A DNA stretch of 64,000 nucleotides from Enterobacter chuandaensis (GCF_003594915.1 NZ_QZCS01000007.1:62001-126000), one strand, 5' to 3'. Shown: positions 10,730 through 20,622, numbered from the stretch's first letter. A program made the numbers and translations. The notes: generated from the sequence alone by a model not told the origin.

Positions 10730-12169
10730 ATGTCTATTCTGGTTAAAAATAACATTCATTGGGTGGGTCAACGTGACTGGGAAGTGCGTGATTTCCACGG
10801 GACGGAATATAAAACGCTGCGCGGCAGCAGCTACAACAGCTATCTCATCCGCGAAGGTAAAAACGTGCTGATCGATACCGTCGATCACAAGTTCAGCCGC
10901 GAGTTCGTGCAGAACCTGCGCAGCGAAATCGATCTGAACGACATCGACTACATCATCATCAACCACGCGGAAGAGGATCACGCCGGGGCGCTGACCGAGC
11001 TGATGTCCCACATTCCGGATACCCCGATCTACTGCACCACCAACGCCATCGACTCGATCAACGGCCACCACCACCATCCGGAGTGGAACTTCCACACCGT
11101 GAAAACCGGCGACACGCTGGATATCGGCAACGGCAAGCAGCTGATCTTTGTGGAAACCCCCATGCTGCACTGGCCGGACAGCATGATGACCTACATGACC
11201 GGCGACGCGGTGCTGTTCAGCAACGACGCCTTCGGTCAGCACTACTGCGACGAGCGCCTGTTTAACGATGAAGTGGATCAGACCGAGCTGTTCGAACAGT
11301 GTCAGCGCTACTACGCCAACATCCTGACCCCGTTCAGCCGCCTGGTGACGCCAAAAATCACCGAAATTCTTGGCTTCAACCTGCCGGTGGACATGATTGC
11401 CACCTCGCACGGCGTGGTGTGGCGTGAAAACCCCACCCAGATCGTCGAGCTGTACCTGAAGTGGGCGGCGGACTATCAGGAAGATCGCATCACTATTTTC
11501 TACGACACCATGTCCAACAACACCCGCATGATGGCGGACGCCATTGCCCAGGGCATCAACGAAGTGGATCCGAACGTGGCGGTGAAAATCTTCAACGTGG
11601 CGCGCAGCGATAAAAATGAGGTATTGACCAACGTGTTCCGCTCTAAGGGCGTGCTGGTGGGTACCTCCACCATGAATAACGTGATGATGCCGAAGATTGC
11701 CGGCCTGGTGGAAGAGATGACCGGCCTGCGTTTTCGCAACAAACGCGCCAGCGCCTTTGGCTCCCACGGCTGGAGCGGCGGCGCGGTAGACCGTCTCTCC
11801 ACCCGTTTACAGGATGCAGGTTTTGAGATGTCCCTGAGCCTGAAGGCAAAATGGCGTCCGGATATCGACGCGCTGGAGATCTGCCGCCAGCATGGCCGCG
11901 ACATCGCCCGTCAGTGGGCGCTCGCCCCGCTTCCTGACGTCACCGCAAAACCTGCGGAACAGCCGCAAACCTGTTCTGCGGCAGCCGCCGATCTCGGTCC
12001 GCGCATGCAGTGCAGCGTCTGCCAGTGGATCTACGATCCTGAGCTGGGCGAACCGCTGCAGGACGTTGCCCCGGGCACGCCGTGGAGCGAGGTGCCGGAC
12101 AACTTCCTCTGCCCGGAATGTTCCCTCGGCAAAGACGTCTTTGACGAACTGGCGACGGAGGCAAAATGA
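10730..12169 (+). CDS. norV: Anaerobic nitric oxide reductase flavorubredoxin
   Basis: A 479-residue cytoplasmic enzyme that reduces NO to N2O. The N-terminal beta-lactamase-like diiron domain carries HAEEDHAG. A flavodoxin FMN domain (about 250-400, starting [15 protein letters not shown]) follows, and a C-terminal rubredoxin domain has the Cys pairs CSVC and CPEC. The start at 10730 gives MSILVKNN. Length equals the E. coli protein. The ATG of norW overlaps its stop. Confidence 0.96.
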   Translation: MSILVKNNIHWVGQRDWEVRDFHGTEYKTLRGSSYNSYLIREGKNVLIDTVDHKFSREFVQNLRSEIDLNDIDYIIINHAEEDHAGALTELMSHIPDTPIYCTTNAIDSINGHHHHPEWNFHTVKTGDTLDIGNGKQLIFVETPMLHWPDSMMTYMTGDAVLFSNDAFGQHYCDERLFNDEVDQTELFEQCQRYYANILTPFSRLVTPKITEILGFNLPVDMIATSHGVVWRENPTQIVELYLKWAADYQEDRITIFYDTMSNNTRMMADAIAQGINEVDPNVAVKIFNVARSDKNEVLTNVFRSKGVLVGTSTMNNVMMPKIAGLVEEMTGLRFRNKRASAFGSHGWSGGAVDRLSTRLQDAGFEMSLSLKAKWRPDIDALEICRQHGRDIARQWALAPLPDVTAKPAEQPQTCSAAAADLGPRMQCSVCQWIYDPELGEPLQDVAPGTPWSEVPDNFLCPECSLGKDVFDELATEAK

Positions 12170-13299
12170 GCAACGGTATCGTCATCATCGGCTCGGGCTT
12201 TGCCGCCCGCCAGCTGGTGAAAAACATTCGCAAGCAGGACGCTAACGTGCCGCTGACGCTGATCGCCGCCGACAGCATGGACGAGTACAACAAGCCTGAT
12301 TTAAGCCACGTCATTAGCCAGAATCAGCGCGCCGAAGACCTCACCCGCCAGACGGCGGGGGAGTTCGCGGAGCAGTTTAACCTGCTTCTGTTTCCGTACA
12401 CCTGGGTCACCGACATCGATGCTGACGCCCACGTGGTGAGAGCGAAAGAGAAAACCTGGCAGTACGACAAGCTGGTGCTGGCCACGGGTGCCTCTGCATT
12501 TGTGCCGCCGGTTGAGGGCCGCGAGCTGATGATCACCCTTAACAGCCAGCAGGAGTACCAGGCCAGCGAAACGCTGTTGCGTGATGCACAGCGCGTAATG
12601 ATCGTCGGCGGCGGGCTGATCGGCACCGAGCTGGCGATGGATTTCTGCCGCGCGGGGAAATCCGTGACCCTGGTTGACCACGCGGCGAGTATTCTGTCGG
12701 CGCTGATGCCCGCAGAAGTAAGCAGCCGCTTACAGCATCGCCTGACCGATATGGGCGTGCATCTGCTGTTGAAATCACAGCTGCAAAGCCTGAGCAAAAC
12801 CGAAGGCGGCATTCGAGCATCGCTTGACCGTAGCCGCAGCATTGAGGTGGATGTGGTTATCGCGGCAACGGGCCTGCGCCCGGAAACCGCGCTGGCGCAT
12901 CGCGCAGGCGCCGAAACAGGTCGTGGCGTGAAGGTAAATAGCTACCTGCAAACTACGCAGCCGGATATTTATGCCCTGGGCGACTGCGCGGAAATTAACG
13001 GTCAGGTGCTTCCGTTCCTGCAGCCGATACAATTAAGCGCGATGTATCTGGCAAAAAATCTGCTCGGCGGCAGCGCGCCGCTAAAATTACCCGCCATGCT
13101 GGTAAAGGTCAAAACGCCGGAATTACCGCTGCACCTTGCGGGTGAAACGCAACGTCAGGATCTGAACTGGCAAATTACCCTCGAACCGAAGGGAATGGTC
13201 GCGCGCGGCGCGGACAACGAGGGACAGATACGCGCCTTTGTCGTCAGTGAGGACCGGATGAAGGAGGCTTTCGCGCTGCTGAAATTGTTACCTGCTTAA
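12166..13299 (+). CDS. norW: NADH:flavorubredoxin reductase
   Basis: A 377-residue FAD enzyme that passes electrons from NADH to the rubredoxin domain of NorV. The FAD-binding motif GSGFAARQL is at the N-terminus, the NADH-binding [13 protein letters not shown] is near residue 150, and the second FAD motif YALGDCAE is near residue 270. It is coupled to norV by a four-base overlap. Confidence 0.95.
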   Translation: MSNGIVIIGSGFAARQLVKNIRKQDANVPLTLIAADSMDEYNKPDLSHVISQNQRAEDLTRQTAGEFAEQFNLLLFPYTWVTDIDADAHVVRAKEKTWQYDKLVLATGASAFVPPVEGRELMITLNSQQEYQASETLLRDAQRVMIVGGGLIGTELAMDFCRAGKSVTLVDHAASILSALMPAEVSSRLQHRLTDMGVHLLLKSQLQSLSKTEGGIRASLDRSRSIEVDVVIAATGLRPETALAHRAGAETGRGVKVNSYLQTTQPDIYALGDCAEINGQVLPFLQPIQLSAMYLAKNLLGGSAPLKLPAMLVKVKTPELPLHLAGETQRQDLNWQITLEPKGMVARGADNEGQIRAFVVSEDRMKEAFALLKLLPA

Positions 13300-13310
13300 C
13301 CCTCGTTTTG

Positions 13311-13339
13311 TCGGGTGGCGCTTCGCTTACCCGACCTAC
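13311..13339. repeat. Single REP unit after norW
   Basis: TCGGGTGGCGCTTCGCTTACCCGACCTAC is a REP-like imperfect palindrome 12 bases after the norW stop, upstream of a terminator. Confidence 0.7.
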
Positions 13340-13382
13340 AGCACGGCCACGCTTACTTAGCCTTTGGATTTTATTATCCACT

Positions 13383-13408
13383 GCCCCGATGTCCCGGGGC
13401 TTTTTTTT
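13383..13408 (+). terminator. Rho-independent terminator of norVW
   Basis: GCCCCG pairs with CGGGGC around ATGTCC, followed by eight T. It separates norVW from the SgrT-like gene. The next 168 bases hold an AT-rich stretch that presumably contains that gene's promoter. No further gene is seen there. Confidence 0.85.
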
Positions 13409-13576
13409 ACGCATTCTATTCATCAAATAAATACAAAACAGGTACATCATCGCTATCAATCCTTTATTTATTATTTTCATAAACACTTAAATGCGGAACA
13501 GCTGAAAAACATCACCCTGTTTTATTATTCTCGTCAGGACTAGTCTGATAAGTAATTAATCAGCCGGAGACAAATC

Positions 13577-13735
13577 ATGGCGACTTTTAATACAGAACTC
13601 AAATATCTTTCTCATTATTTCAGACAAACGAAGCATGCTGAACACATTTTATTTCGCTGGCTTTATCTGAGCCCGGAGGCGCGCATTGAGCGTCTGCGCG
13701 AGCTGATGATGCCGGTCAGTGAACATGAGCGGTAA
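13577..13735 (+). CDS. SgrT-like small protein
   Basis: A 52-codon gene read directly from the sequence, with GGAGA seven bases before the ATG. From residue 11 it reads LSHYFRQTKHAEHILFRWLY, then SPEARIERLRELMMPVSE. This matches the E. coli SgrT pattern as I remember it: HYF, then RWL about ten residues on, then P..R...L..LM, with a polar end. SgrT (43 residues, encoded in the SgrS RNA) blocks glucose entry through PtsG. The gene lies 98 bases upstream of an SgrR-family regulator on the same strand, which supports the relation. In E. coli the two are divergent. No SgrS-like seed or terminator was recognised after it. Confidence 0.55.
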   Translation: MATFNTELKYLSHYFRQTKHAEHILFRWLYLSPEARIERLRELMMPVSEHER

Positions 13736-13833
13736 TTGACGGGAAAAACCGGAACACTTTACGTAAACCAGCACTTTTTCTTCCGCAAAAAAAACCTACA
13801 CTCTCAGCATCCTTTTTTTACCGGTGTGCCGCT

Positions 13834-15498
13834 ATGCGCCAGCTTCAGAAAATCCGTCAGTATCAACGGCTTTATCAGCACTACGGCGCGGAGCCAACGC
13901 CTACGACCATCGCGGAAGTGGCGGAGGTTGCGCTGTGCAGCGAACGCCATGCGCGCACGCTGCTGCGCCAGCTCTCGCAAAGCGGCTGGCTAAGCTGGGA
14001 CGCGCAGCCAGGGCGCGGGCATCGCGCCACTCTGCACTGTCTGACTACCACCAGCGAACTGAGCGCGCCGCTGATGCACGCCTGTCTGGAAAAAGGGGAT
14101 TACCAGAGCGCGCTGCAGCTGGCCGACGGCGATCCGGCCAGCCTGCACCACATCATCACCCCGTTCTTAGGCGGCAAATGGCTGAAGCATCAGCCGACGC
14201 TGCGCATTCCATGGTATCGCCCGCTCACGTCGCTGCATCCAGCCCTTTCGCGTCGCCGCGCCGAACAGCATATTATCTGCGCGGTTCACGCCGGTCTGAC
14301 GCGCTATGCGCCCGGCCACCCACAGCCGGTCGCGGATTTAGCCCATCACTGGGATATCCGTGACGACAATCGCCGCTGGCGTTTTTACCTGCGCAGCGGC
14401 GCGCACTGGCATAACGGGCAGGCCATCAGCGACGAAGCTATTCTCAGCGCGATGCAGCAGATGCTGGCCGACCCGGCACGCGCCGCGGGGCTTGCGCACG
14501 TTCGGACGGTGTCGCTTGTCGCCCCCTGGTGTCTGGAGATTGTGCTGAACGCGCCCGATGCCATGCTGGCGCATCGCCTCGCGCATCACGCCTGTCGGCT
14601 GCCGCATCCGCAGCAGCCGACTATCGGCGCGGGCCCCTTTGCCATCGCCCACCACCACTCACACTATCTGCGCCTTGAGCGTCAGCCCTGGTACTTTGCG
14701 GCGCACCCGCTGCTGCACGCGATAGAGTTCTGGCGAACCCGCAGCGAGGCGGAAACACCCGCGTGGATCACCGTCGGGAAAGGCGAAAATGCCCGGGAGT
14801 CCGTCACCTCCACCAGCGGCGGGTTTGCCTGGCTGATGCTGAACGCCACGCTGCCGCAACCGCTGGCGGCCTGGCTGCGTCAGGAGATTCAGCACATTAA
14901 CCAGCAGCACCTCCGCCGGGAGGATGTCGACACCCGCACGGAAATCCTGCCCGGCATCACCACGCCCGTCTTTCCGGATGCGCCCGACGTGACGCTCCCC
15001 GCGACCCTTTCGCTGATCTGTTACGACACGCCGGGGCTGTGCGATCTGGCCAGTATGCTGCAGGCGCGCCTGAAAAAGCGCGGCTGTGACGTTATCCTCC
15101 AGCGCAAAGACCGCGAGGCGTGGCATGCGCCCGACGCGCTGGCGCAGGGGGATATCTTACTGGGGGATTATCTGGCGGGTGAAGCAGCGGAATTTGCGCT
15201 GGCAGAGTGGTTTACCGAAGAACCCGCGTGGGCCGCCGCGCTGGGGCAGACCGCCTGGCAAAACGCGAAGCAGACGCTGATGACATACTGCGAAAGCGAG
15301 GAGATGCTGAGAACATACCTGCCCGCCTTCTTTCAGCACCTGCTGGAAAGCGGCGCCTGCTCGCCGCTGTTCCACTACCGCTATCGTCTTAATACCCTGG
15401 AAAACGTGCAGGACATTGTGCTGACCGCCAGCGGCTGGCTTGATTTTACCCGCGCCTGGCTGCCTCCAGCTCAGGAGCGCACCACCAGCGCGTCGTAG
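13834..15498 (+). CDS. SgrR/YbaE-family transcriptional regulator
   Basis: A 554-residue protein. The N-terminal winged helix (TTIAEVAEVALCSERHARTL, then LSWDAQPGRGHRATL) resembles SgrR. The rest is a solute-binding-protein-like domain (about 115-540) with the family segment LRIPWYRPL and the end SGWLDFTRAWLPP, close to the SgrR C-terminus. SgrR senses sugar-phosphate stress and induces sgrS. Here the effector is unknown. E. coli has no such gene between norW and hypF, so it is an insertion relative to that order and probably a paralogue. Its last 28 bases overlap the end of the convergent nickel permease gene. Confidence 0.85.
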   Translation: MRQLQKIRQYQRLYQHYGAEPTPTTIAEVAEVALCSERHARTLLRQLSQSGWLSWDAQPGRGHRATLHCLTTTSELSAPLMHACLEKGDYQSALQLADGDPASLHHIITPFLGGKWLKHQPTLRIPWYRPLTSLHPALSRRRAEQHIICAVHAGLTRYAPGHPQPVADLAHHWDIRDDNRRWRFYLRSGAHWHNGQAISDEAILSAMQQMLADPARAAGLAHVRTVSLVAPWCLEIVLNAPDAMLAHRLAHHACRLPHPQQPTIGAGPFAIAHHHSHYLRLERQPWYFAAHPLLHAIEFWRTRSEAETPAWITVGKGENARESVTSTSGGFAWLMLNATLPQPLAAWLRQEIQHINQQHLRREDVDTRTEILPGITTPVFPDAPDVTLPATLSLICYDTPGLCDLASMLQARLKKRGCDVILQRKDREAWHAPDALAQGDILLGDYLAGEAAEFALAEWFTEEPAWAAALGQTAWQNAKQTLMTYCESEEMLRTYLPAFFQHLLESGACSPLFHYRYRLNTLENVQDIVLTASGWLDFTRAWLPPAQERTTSAS

Positions 15499-16493
15499 CC
15501 GCGCCAGCGATAGTTGGCCATGGAGATGAGCCAGCAGGCAACGAACAGCCCGACCACCACAAACCCGGCGTTGCCCAGATTGTCGTTGACCGCGCCAACC
15601 AGATCCCAGACGCCGCCGCTGAGGGCGAACTTGTCCATCAGCAGGCCCAGCGCTTCCAGCCCGCCAATAAACAGCGCCACCACCACGGAGGTACCGGTGA
15701 TGGTCATGTTGTAGTAGAGCTTGCGCTGCGGCTTGTTAAACGCCCAGCCGTAGGCACCGACCATCAACAGGTTGTCGAGGGTATCGACCAGCGCCATGCC
15801 GCTGGCGAAGAGCGCCGGGAAAATCATGATTGACCACACCGACATCCCGCTGGACGCGCTGGCAGCAGAGATCCCCAGCACGCCGATTTCCGTGGCAGTA
15901 TCAAACCCAAGGCCAAACAGAAAGCCTACCAGGTACATCTGCCAGCTTTTATTCACCAGGCGGAAGGTTTTGCCGAACAGCCAGTTCATCACGCCGCCCT
16001 GGGCAGGGAGCGTGATGTCGCCCTGCACGGGCCTGCCGTTTTTCAGCGCCTGGAAACTGCGCCAGACGCCGCGCAGGATCACCATGTTCACCAGCGCCAT
16101 CGCCAGCAGGAAGGTGGCGGAAACGGCGGTGCCAATCAGGCTGCCGGTTTCGTGGAACCATTCCATGTTTTTCTGAAACGCCGTCGCGGTGGCGGCGATG
16201 GCGATGGAGGCCAGCACCACAATGGTGGAATGCCCCAGCGAGAACCACGCCCCCACGCCGGACGGGCGCTTACCCTGCTGCATCATCTTACGCGTCACGG
16301 TATCAATGGCCGCAATATGGTCGGCATCCACCGCATGACGCAGTCCGTAGCACCACGCCAGCAGGCTGGCCGCCATCAGCGCCGTACTGCCGCTGAAGGT
16401 GTGCCATGCCCATCCCCAGGCCAGCAGGTTTGCCATTACCAGAGCCAGCAGCAGAAGCGCGGCGCGAGGTTCGTTGCGTAAGCGTCGTAACAT
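15471..16493 (-). CDS. Nickel/cobalt permease (NiCoT family)
   Basis: A 340-residue membrane transporter of the HoxN/NixA family. The signature RHAVDADHIAAIDTVTRK lies in the second helix and GLGFDTATEI further on, both diagnostic. The start at 16493 begins MLRRLRNEPRA one base after the hypF stop (TAA A ATG), so it is almost surely translated with hypF. The longer reading back to 16730 lies inside hypF and is rejected. Nickel for the hydrogenase large subunit HycE is the likely cargo, given this position. The gene is absent here in E. coli. Confidence 0.9.
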   Translation of the reverse strand: MLRRLRNEPRAALLLLALVMANLLAWGWAWHTFSGSTALMAASLLAWCYGLRHAVDADHIAAIDTVTRKMMQQGKRPSGVGAWFSLGHSTIVVLASIAIAATATAFQKNMEWFHETGSLIGTAVSATFLLAMALVNMVILRGVWRSFQALKNGRPVQGDITLPAQGGVMNWLFGKTFRLVNKSWQMYLVGFLFGLGFDTATEIGVLGISAASASSGMSVWSIMIFPALFASGMALVDTLDNLLMVGAYGWAFNKPQRKLYYNMTITGTSVVVALFIGGLEALGLLMDKFALSGGVWDLVGAVNDNLGNAGFVVVGLFVACWLISMANYRWRGYDALVVRS

Positions 16494-16494
16494 T

Positions 16495-18711
16495 TTAAAT
16501 CCTTTTTGAACATGACCGGGCAGCGGCGACCACCGCCTGCCCGAAGGAGATCGCTCCGTCACCTGCGGGCAGGCGCGAAGGAAAAAGAAGCGTAAAGTCA
16601 GAAAGATAGTGGCGCAGGCGCGCGCGCAGCAGGCGATTGTGCAGCACCCCGCCGCTGAGGCAGATTGTCGAAATCGATAAGCGTCGGGCATGGCGCGCGG
16701 CGAGCTGGGCCAGCCCTTTTGCCAGCGCATCGTGAAACGCCCATGCGCGCTCGCAGGGCTCCACCTGCCAGGCCAGCCACTGCTGCCAGAAAAGCGCGAG
16801 GTTATCCGCGTCCAGCGTCACCGGATGAGCGACGCCCGCGCACCGCGAGGCCAGCGCTTCCAGCCTGCAGGCGGCTTCACCCTCCCAGGACTGCGCGTCG
16901 ATACCGAGCGCGCAGGCGACGGCATCAAACAGACGACCACAGGACGAAGCCTGCGGCGCGTTGATACCGCGCGACACAGCCGTCGCCAGCAGCGGCCAGT
17001 TTTGACGCTGAACCGCGCGCGTTTCAGGATACTGCTGCCAGTCAGGGACAAACGACAGGCAGTGGGCGAGCAAATTACGCCACGGCTGCCGCGCCGCCAG
17101 ATCGCCCCCCGGCAGCGCAACGGCAGGCAGGCCGCCGAGCCGTTCACACTCAAGATAGTTCACCCGCAGGCACTCTCCGCCCCACAGCGCGCCGTTTTCG
17201 CCCATGCCGATGCCGTCCAGCACCAGTGCAATAACGTCTCCATCCTCACGCGGCCAGCCGTTCTCCGCCAGGCACGCTGCCGCGTGGGCATGATGGTGTA
17301 GCACGGTTTCGACAGGCAGCGCCTGCGCCTGAGCCCACCGGCGGGCGCGATACCCCGGATGAGCATCGCACACCACGCGCTCAGGCTGGAAGGCGTAAAT
17401 GTCCTGCATCGTCGTGAGCGCACTGCGCCACTGTGCCTCTACGCCCTCTTCGCTCAGATCGCCAAAGTGCTGGCTCAGCACCGCCTGGTTCCCGCGCACC
17501 AGGCAGAAGGTGTTTTTCATCTCTGAACCAGTGCACAGCATGGCGGGGATATTCTCAAAACCCGCAGGCAACGTGACGGCATCGGGCACAAAACCGCGCG
17601 CGCGGCGCAGGATAGCGCCATCCCGATCCAGCACGGAATCATCCATGCGTTGCAGGATGTCCCGGTTGTGCAGCAGGAAGCCGTCCGCGATGCCGCTGAG
17701 ATCCTGCAGCGCCTGCACGTTGGTGATGGCGGGCGGTCTGCCACTAAGGTTGCCGGAGGTCATCACCAGCGGGCACTGGTAGTCCAACATCAAAATATGC
17801 TGGAGCGGGTTCGCGGGCAGCATGATGCCAATACAATCAAGCCCCGGCGCAATTTCCTCGGGAAACGCGGGAAGCGAAGCTTTTGGCGTTAACACAATCG
17901 GCGCCGCGGGTGAGCATAACAGCGTCTGTATCGTCTCAGGCAGACTGTCCGCGTCCGGCAGCATCACCGCCAGCGGCTTCGTCGGGCGCTGCTTGCGAGC
18001 CCGCAGCGTCGCCACTGTCTGCGGGTTAAGCGCGTCGCAAACGAGGTGATAACCGCCCAGCCCTTTGACCGCGACAATGCCGCCGTCTTTCAGCATCGCC
18101 ACCGCTGCGCGTAAAGCCGATTCGCGTGTGGCAACAACATCTCCGGCTCGCCATTCCAGCTGCGGTCCGCAGTCCGGGCAGGCGACCGGCTGGGCGTGAA
18201 AACGGCGGTCGGCCGGGTTACGGTATTCTGTCTCACACGGCACGCAGAGGGGAAACGCGGCCATCGAGGTCGCCGGGCGGTCATAGGGCATGGCGCGGAT
18301 AATGGTAAACCGCGGCCCACAGTGGGTGCAGTTGATAAACGGGTAGCGGTAACGGCGCTCGCGCGGATCGCGCATTTCAGCCAGACACGCCGGACAGGTG
18401 GCGGCATCCGGCACGATTTGCGTATTCATCGCCCCGCGCTCGCTCTGACGGATGGTAAATTCCGTCGGCATGCCAGACCAGCAGTAGGGCTGCGTATCAA
18501 CATGGTCAATACGCGCCAGCGGTGGGCAGTCCTGACGCAGTCTCGCGGTAAAGTCCCCCCCATTACCCGCGAGACGCACCAGGACACCCTCTCCGTCGTT
18601 GCAGACATCGCCCACAAGCTTCAGCCGTTGCGCCAGCTGCCAGACGAAGGGACGAAACCCCACGCCCTGCACTTTGCCTCGCACCCGAAGCTGGACGCCG
18701 TTAACGCTCAT
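16495..18711 (-). CDS. hypF: Carbamoyltransferase for hydrogenase maturation
   Basis: A 738-residue enzyme that makes the cyanide ligand precursor: it transfers a carbamoyl group from carbamoyl phosphate to the C-terminal Cys of HypE. Domains in order are acylphosphatase (about 1-90, [12 protein letters not shown]), two zinc fingers (CPACLAEM...CTHCGPRF and CVPCETEY...CPDCGPQL), a YrdC-like domain, and a Kae1-like domain with [13 protein letters not shown] and a late LSGGVLHN. Length is close to E. coli HypF (750). It lies six bases after hydN and one before the nickel permease. Confidence 0.95.
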   Translation of the reverse strand: MSVNGVQLRVRGKVQGVGFRPFVWQLAQRLKLVGDVCNDGEGVLVRLAGNGGDFTARLRQDCPPLARIDHVDTQPYCWSGMPTEFTIRQSERGAMNTQIVPDAATCPACLAEMRDPRERRYRYPFINCTHCGPRFTIIRAMPYDRPATSMAAFPLCVPCETEYRNPADRRFHAQPVACPDCGPQLEWRAGDVVATRESALRAAVAMLKDGGIVAVKGLGGYHLVCDALNPQTVATLRARKQRPTKPLAVMLPDADSLPETIQTLLCSPAAPIVLTPKASLPAFPEEIAPGLDCIGIMLPANPLQHILMLDYQCPLVMTSGNLSGRPPAITNVQALQDLSGIADGFLLHNRDILQRMDDSVLDRDGAILRRARGFVPDAVTLPAGFENIPAMLCTGSEMKNTFCLVRGNQAVLSQHFGDLSEEGVEAQWRSALTTMQDIYAFQPERVVCDAHPGYRARRWAQAQALPVETVLHHHAHAAACLAENGWPREDGDVIALVLDGIGMGENGALWGGECLRVNYLECERLGGLPAVALPGGDLAARQPWRNLLAHCLSFVPDWQQYPETRAVQRQNWPLLATAVSRGINAPQASSCGRLFDAVACALGIDAQSWEGEAACRLEALASRCAGVAHPVTLDADNLALFWQQWLAWQVEPCERAWAFHDALAKGLAQLAARHARRLSISTICLSGGVLHNRLLRARLRHYLSDFTLLFPSRLPAGDGAISFGQAVVAAARSCSKRI

Positions 18712-18717
18712 CGCAAC

Positions 18718-19263
18718 TTAAAACAGCAGCGATGACGAAGTGTCGAATGCCGCGCGACGGCGCTTTTCGGCGCTCATCTGCTCAAGCTTGTCGCGATCCA
18801 CGCAGACCAGCGCGTGCGTCGGGCAGGCCTCCATACAGGCCGGGCCTGCTTCGCGGTGGTAGCAAAGATCGCATTTATTGGCTTCGGCTTTCTCCGCCCG
18901 CACGCTTAGCCCCATGCCGCTGTTGCGCACGACCGGGCGGACAACCACCTCCATCGCGCCATACGGGCACGCCACCACGCAGGTTTTGCAGCCGATGCAG
19001 CGCTCCTGCATCACATGCACAAAGCCCTTCTCGCGCTTAATCGCCCCGTTCGGGCAGACGTTCACGCACGGCGCGTCTTCGCACTGACGACAGATGGCGG
19101 CGGTGGAAATATTCACGCCTTTAATGACGTGGATGCGCGGCAGGAAGGTGTCGGGGGTGAGAGAGGCGCAATCCTGCTCCGCCTGATGGGAAACCACGCA
19201 CGCCACTTCACAGGTACGGCAACCAATGCACTTGCTGGCATCGGCCATAATAAAACGGTTCAT
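18718..19263 (-). CDS. hydN: Electron transport iron-sulfur protein HydN
   Basis: A 181-residue ferredoxin-like protein associated with formate dehydrogenase-H activity. Four Cys clusters for [4Fe-4S] centres are visible, beginning with CIGCRTCEVAC and including CIGCKTCVVACP and CDLCYHREAGPACMEACP. The start at 19263 (MNRFIMADASKCIGC) has GGAGAAG at the right distance. Five more residues are possible from 19278. It leads the hydN-hypF-nickel permease unit. Confidence 0.93.
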   Translation of the reverse strand: MNRFIMADASKCIGCRTCEVACVVSHQAEQDCASLTPDTFLPRIHVIKGVNISTAAICRQCEDAPCVNVCPNGAIKREKGFVHVMQERCIGCKTCVVACPYGAMEVVVRPVVRNSGMGLSVRAEKAEANKCDLCYHREAGPACMEACPTHALVCVDRDKLEQMSAEKRRRAAFDTSSSLLF

Positions 19264-19298
19264 CTGCTTCTCCGGCATAACTGTTATGCGCGAAGCTA

Positions 19299-19316
19299 TT
19301 CATAAACCGTGCCAAT
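19299..19316 (-). promoter_or_regulatory. Sigma-54 promoter of hydN-hypF
   Basis: On the minus strand TTGGCACGGTTTATGAA keeps the -24 GG and -12 G at 12-bp spacing, with A instead of C at -12. It lies about 35 bases before hydN. In E. coli hydN-hypF is under FhlA and sigma-54 control, so this fits. Confidence 0.7.
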
Positions 19317-19356
19317 TTTTAACATATTGATTTAAAATAAAAATAAAACCAGACGG

Positions 19357-19388
19357 ATCTGTCATCGTCACTAATGACGATGACAGAT
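19357..19388. repeat. 32-bp perfect inverted repeat between ascG and hydN
   Basis: Arms of 14 bp (ATCTGTCATCGTCA / TGACGATGACAGAT) flank CTAA. It lies seven bases after the ascG stop and about 40 bases upstream of the hydN -24 element. On the minus strand T-rich sequence follows, so it could terminate ascG. The TGTCATCG / CGATGACA units and the nearby TGTCGAC also resemble FhlA sites. Both roles are possible. Confidence 0.7.
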
Positions 19389-19395
19389 GTCGACG

Positions 19396-20409
19396 TCAGC
19401 GATGCGGGCCGTCAATGACGGAGTCGCGTAGGATAAGCTCGCCGGAAAAGGTTTGCTGATATTTAAACTCGCCGCCGTCGAGCATGAAGATCAGGCGGCT
19501 GATGGTCTCCTGGATCATCTCCGTTACCGGAACTCGCACGCTGGACAGCGACGGCACGATGTAGGGCGCGATCGCCACATCGTCAAAGCCTATGACGGAC
19601 ACTTTACCCGGCGTGGCAACACCGCTCTCATGCAGCTGCTTGATGGCGCCAATCGCCATATCGTCGTTACTCGCCACCAGCGCGGTAAACGGTTCGCCGC
19701 GGGAAAGCAACTGCGCGACCGCCGCCGCGCCGCTGGCCGGGTTCCACTTCCCTTCGGCGATAAGCGCGTCACGCACCGCAATGCCGTGCTGCGCCAGCGC
19801 ATCCCTGTAACCGGAAAGACGCTCAACACCGGTAGGGGAATCCAGCGAACCGGTGATAAACGCAATCTCCCGGTGCCCTTTCGCAATCAGCTGCGACACC
19901 GCATCCTGACACGAGGCTTTATGATCGGACCAGACGCTGTGGCTGCTGTTTTTCCGCAGGCGGCGGTTAAGCACCATAATCGGCTGCTCGCATTTCTCGA
20001 CAAGCGCGTCCAGCTCTTCCACGTTCAGAAAGCGCGGGTAGATAATCACCGCATCGCAGCGCATGTCGAGCAGATACTGGATCGCCTCACGCTCCTCATC
20101 GGCGCTGTGCTTGCCGTCGGCGAGGATCAGCTGCCGCCCTTTTTCTTCCGTCATCCGTGCGGCGTTAAACAGCAGTTCGCTAAAGTAGACGCCGTGATAC
20201 AGGGTGTTGGTCACCACCAGTCCAAGCGTCTGGGTGCGTTTGGTCGCCAGGTTTCGCGCCAGCAAATTCGGGCGATAGCCGCTCTCTTCAATGGCCTGAA
20301 AAACCCGGTCTTTGGTCTCCTGGCTGACGTAGCCATTGCCCGACAACACCCGGGATACCGTGGCTTTTGAAACGCCTGCCCGCTTCGCCACTTCCAGCAT
20401 CGTGGTCAT
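19396..20409 (-). CDS. ascG: LacI-family repressor of the asc operon
   Basis: A 337-residue repressor of beta-glucoside (arbutin, salicin, cellobiose) genes. The N-terminal helix-turn-helix is MLEVAKRAGVSKATVSRVLSG, followed by the hinge YRPNLLARNL and a periplasmic-binding-like effector domain. The start at 20409 (MTTMLEVAK) matches E. coli AscG. The longer frame to 20451 lacks support. It is divergent from ascF, with its presumed operator in between. Confidence 0.95.
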   Translation of the reverse strand: MTTMLEVAKRAGVSKATVSRVLSGNGYVSQETKDRVFQAIEESGYRPNLLARNLATKRTQTLGLVVTNTLYHGVYFSELLFNAARMTEEKGRQLILADGKHSADEEREAIQYLLDMRCDAVIIYPRFLNVEELDALVEKCEQPIMVLNRRLRKNSSHSVWSDHKASCQDAVSQLIAKGHREIAFITGSLDSPTGVERLSGYRDALAQHGIAVRDALIAEGKWNPASGAAAVAQLLSRGEPFTALVASNDDMAIGAIKQLHESGVATPGKVSVIGFDDVAIAPYIVPSLSSVRVPVTEMIQETISRLIFMLDGGEFKYQQTFSGELILRDSVIDGPHR

Positions 20410-20498
20410 ATTATTTTTCCATCCGAAACTCATGCGGGCAGTGTACTGCACCGCAGAAAAATTGTCGCAGCGACGACATCACGCTTTCGACGCCTCAT

Positions 20499-20514
20499 TG
20501 CGACCTTCATCACG
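20499..20514 (+). promoter_or_regulatory. Probable CRP site upstream of ascF
   Basis: TGCGA-CCTTCA-TCACG matches the CRP consensus TGTGA-N6-TCACA at 8 of 10 positions. Catabolite control would be expected for a beta-glucoside operon. It lies about 60 bases upstream of the AscG-like operator. Confidence 0.45.
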
Positions 20515-20574
20515 AAATGAAAAAATGTCCAAAAAGCGATCTTGTTTCATTCAGAGAAAGTCATGATGATTATG

Positions 20575-20588
20575 TGGAACCGGTTTCC
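20575..20588. promoter_or_regulatory. AscG-like operator
   Basis: TGGAACCGGTTTCC matches 12 of 14 positions of the reported AscG consensus TGAAACCGGTTTCA, centred on CCGG as for LacI/GalR proteins. It lies about 35 bases before the ascF start. The other in-frame ATGs upstream of ascF (from 20542) fall in or before this control region. Confidence 0.65.
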
Positions 20589-20622
20589 TACATTTCTCAC
20601 AACGATAACAGGATCACATCCG

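Noticed and set aside
13577-13833. Possible SgrS-like small RNA containing the SgrT-like gene
   Set aside because: No ptsG-type pairing segment and no hairpin with a U run could be seen after the small gene, so no RNA feature was called.
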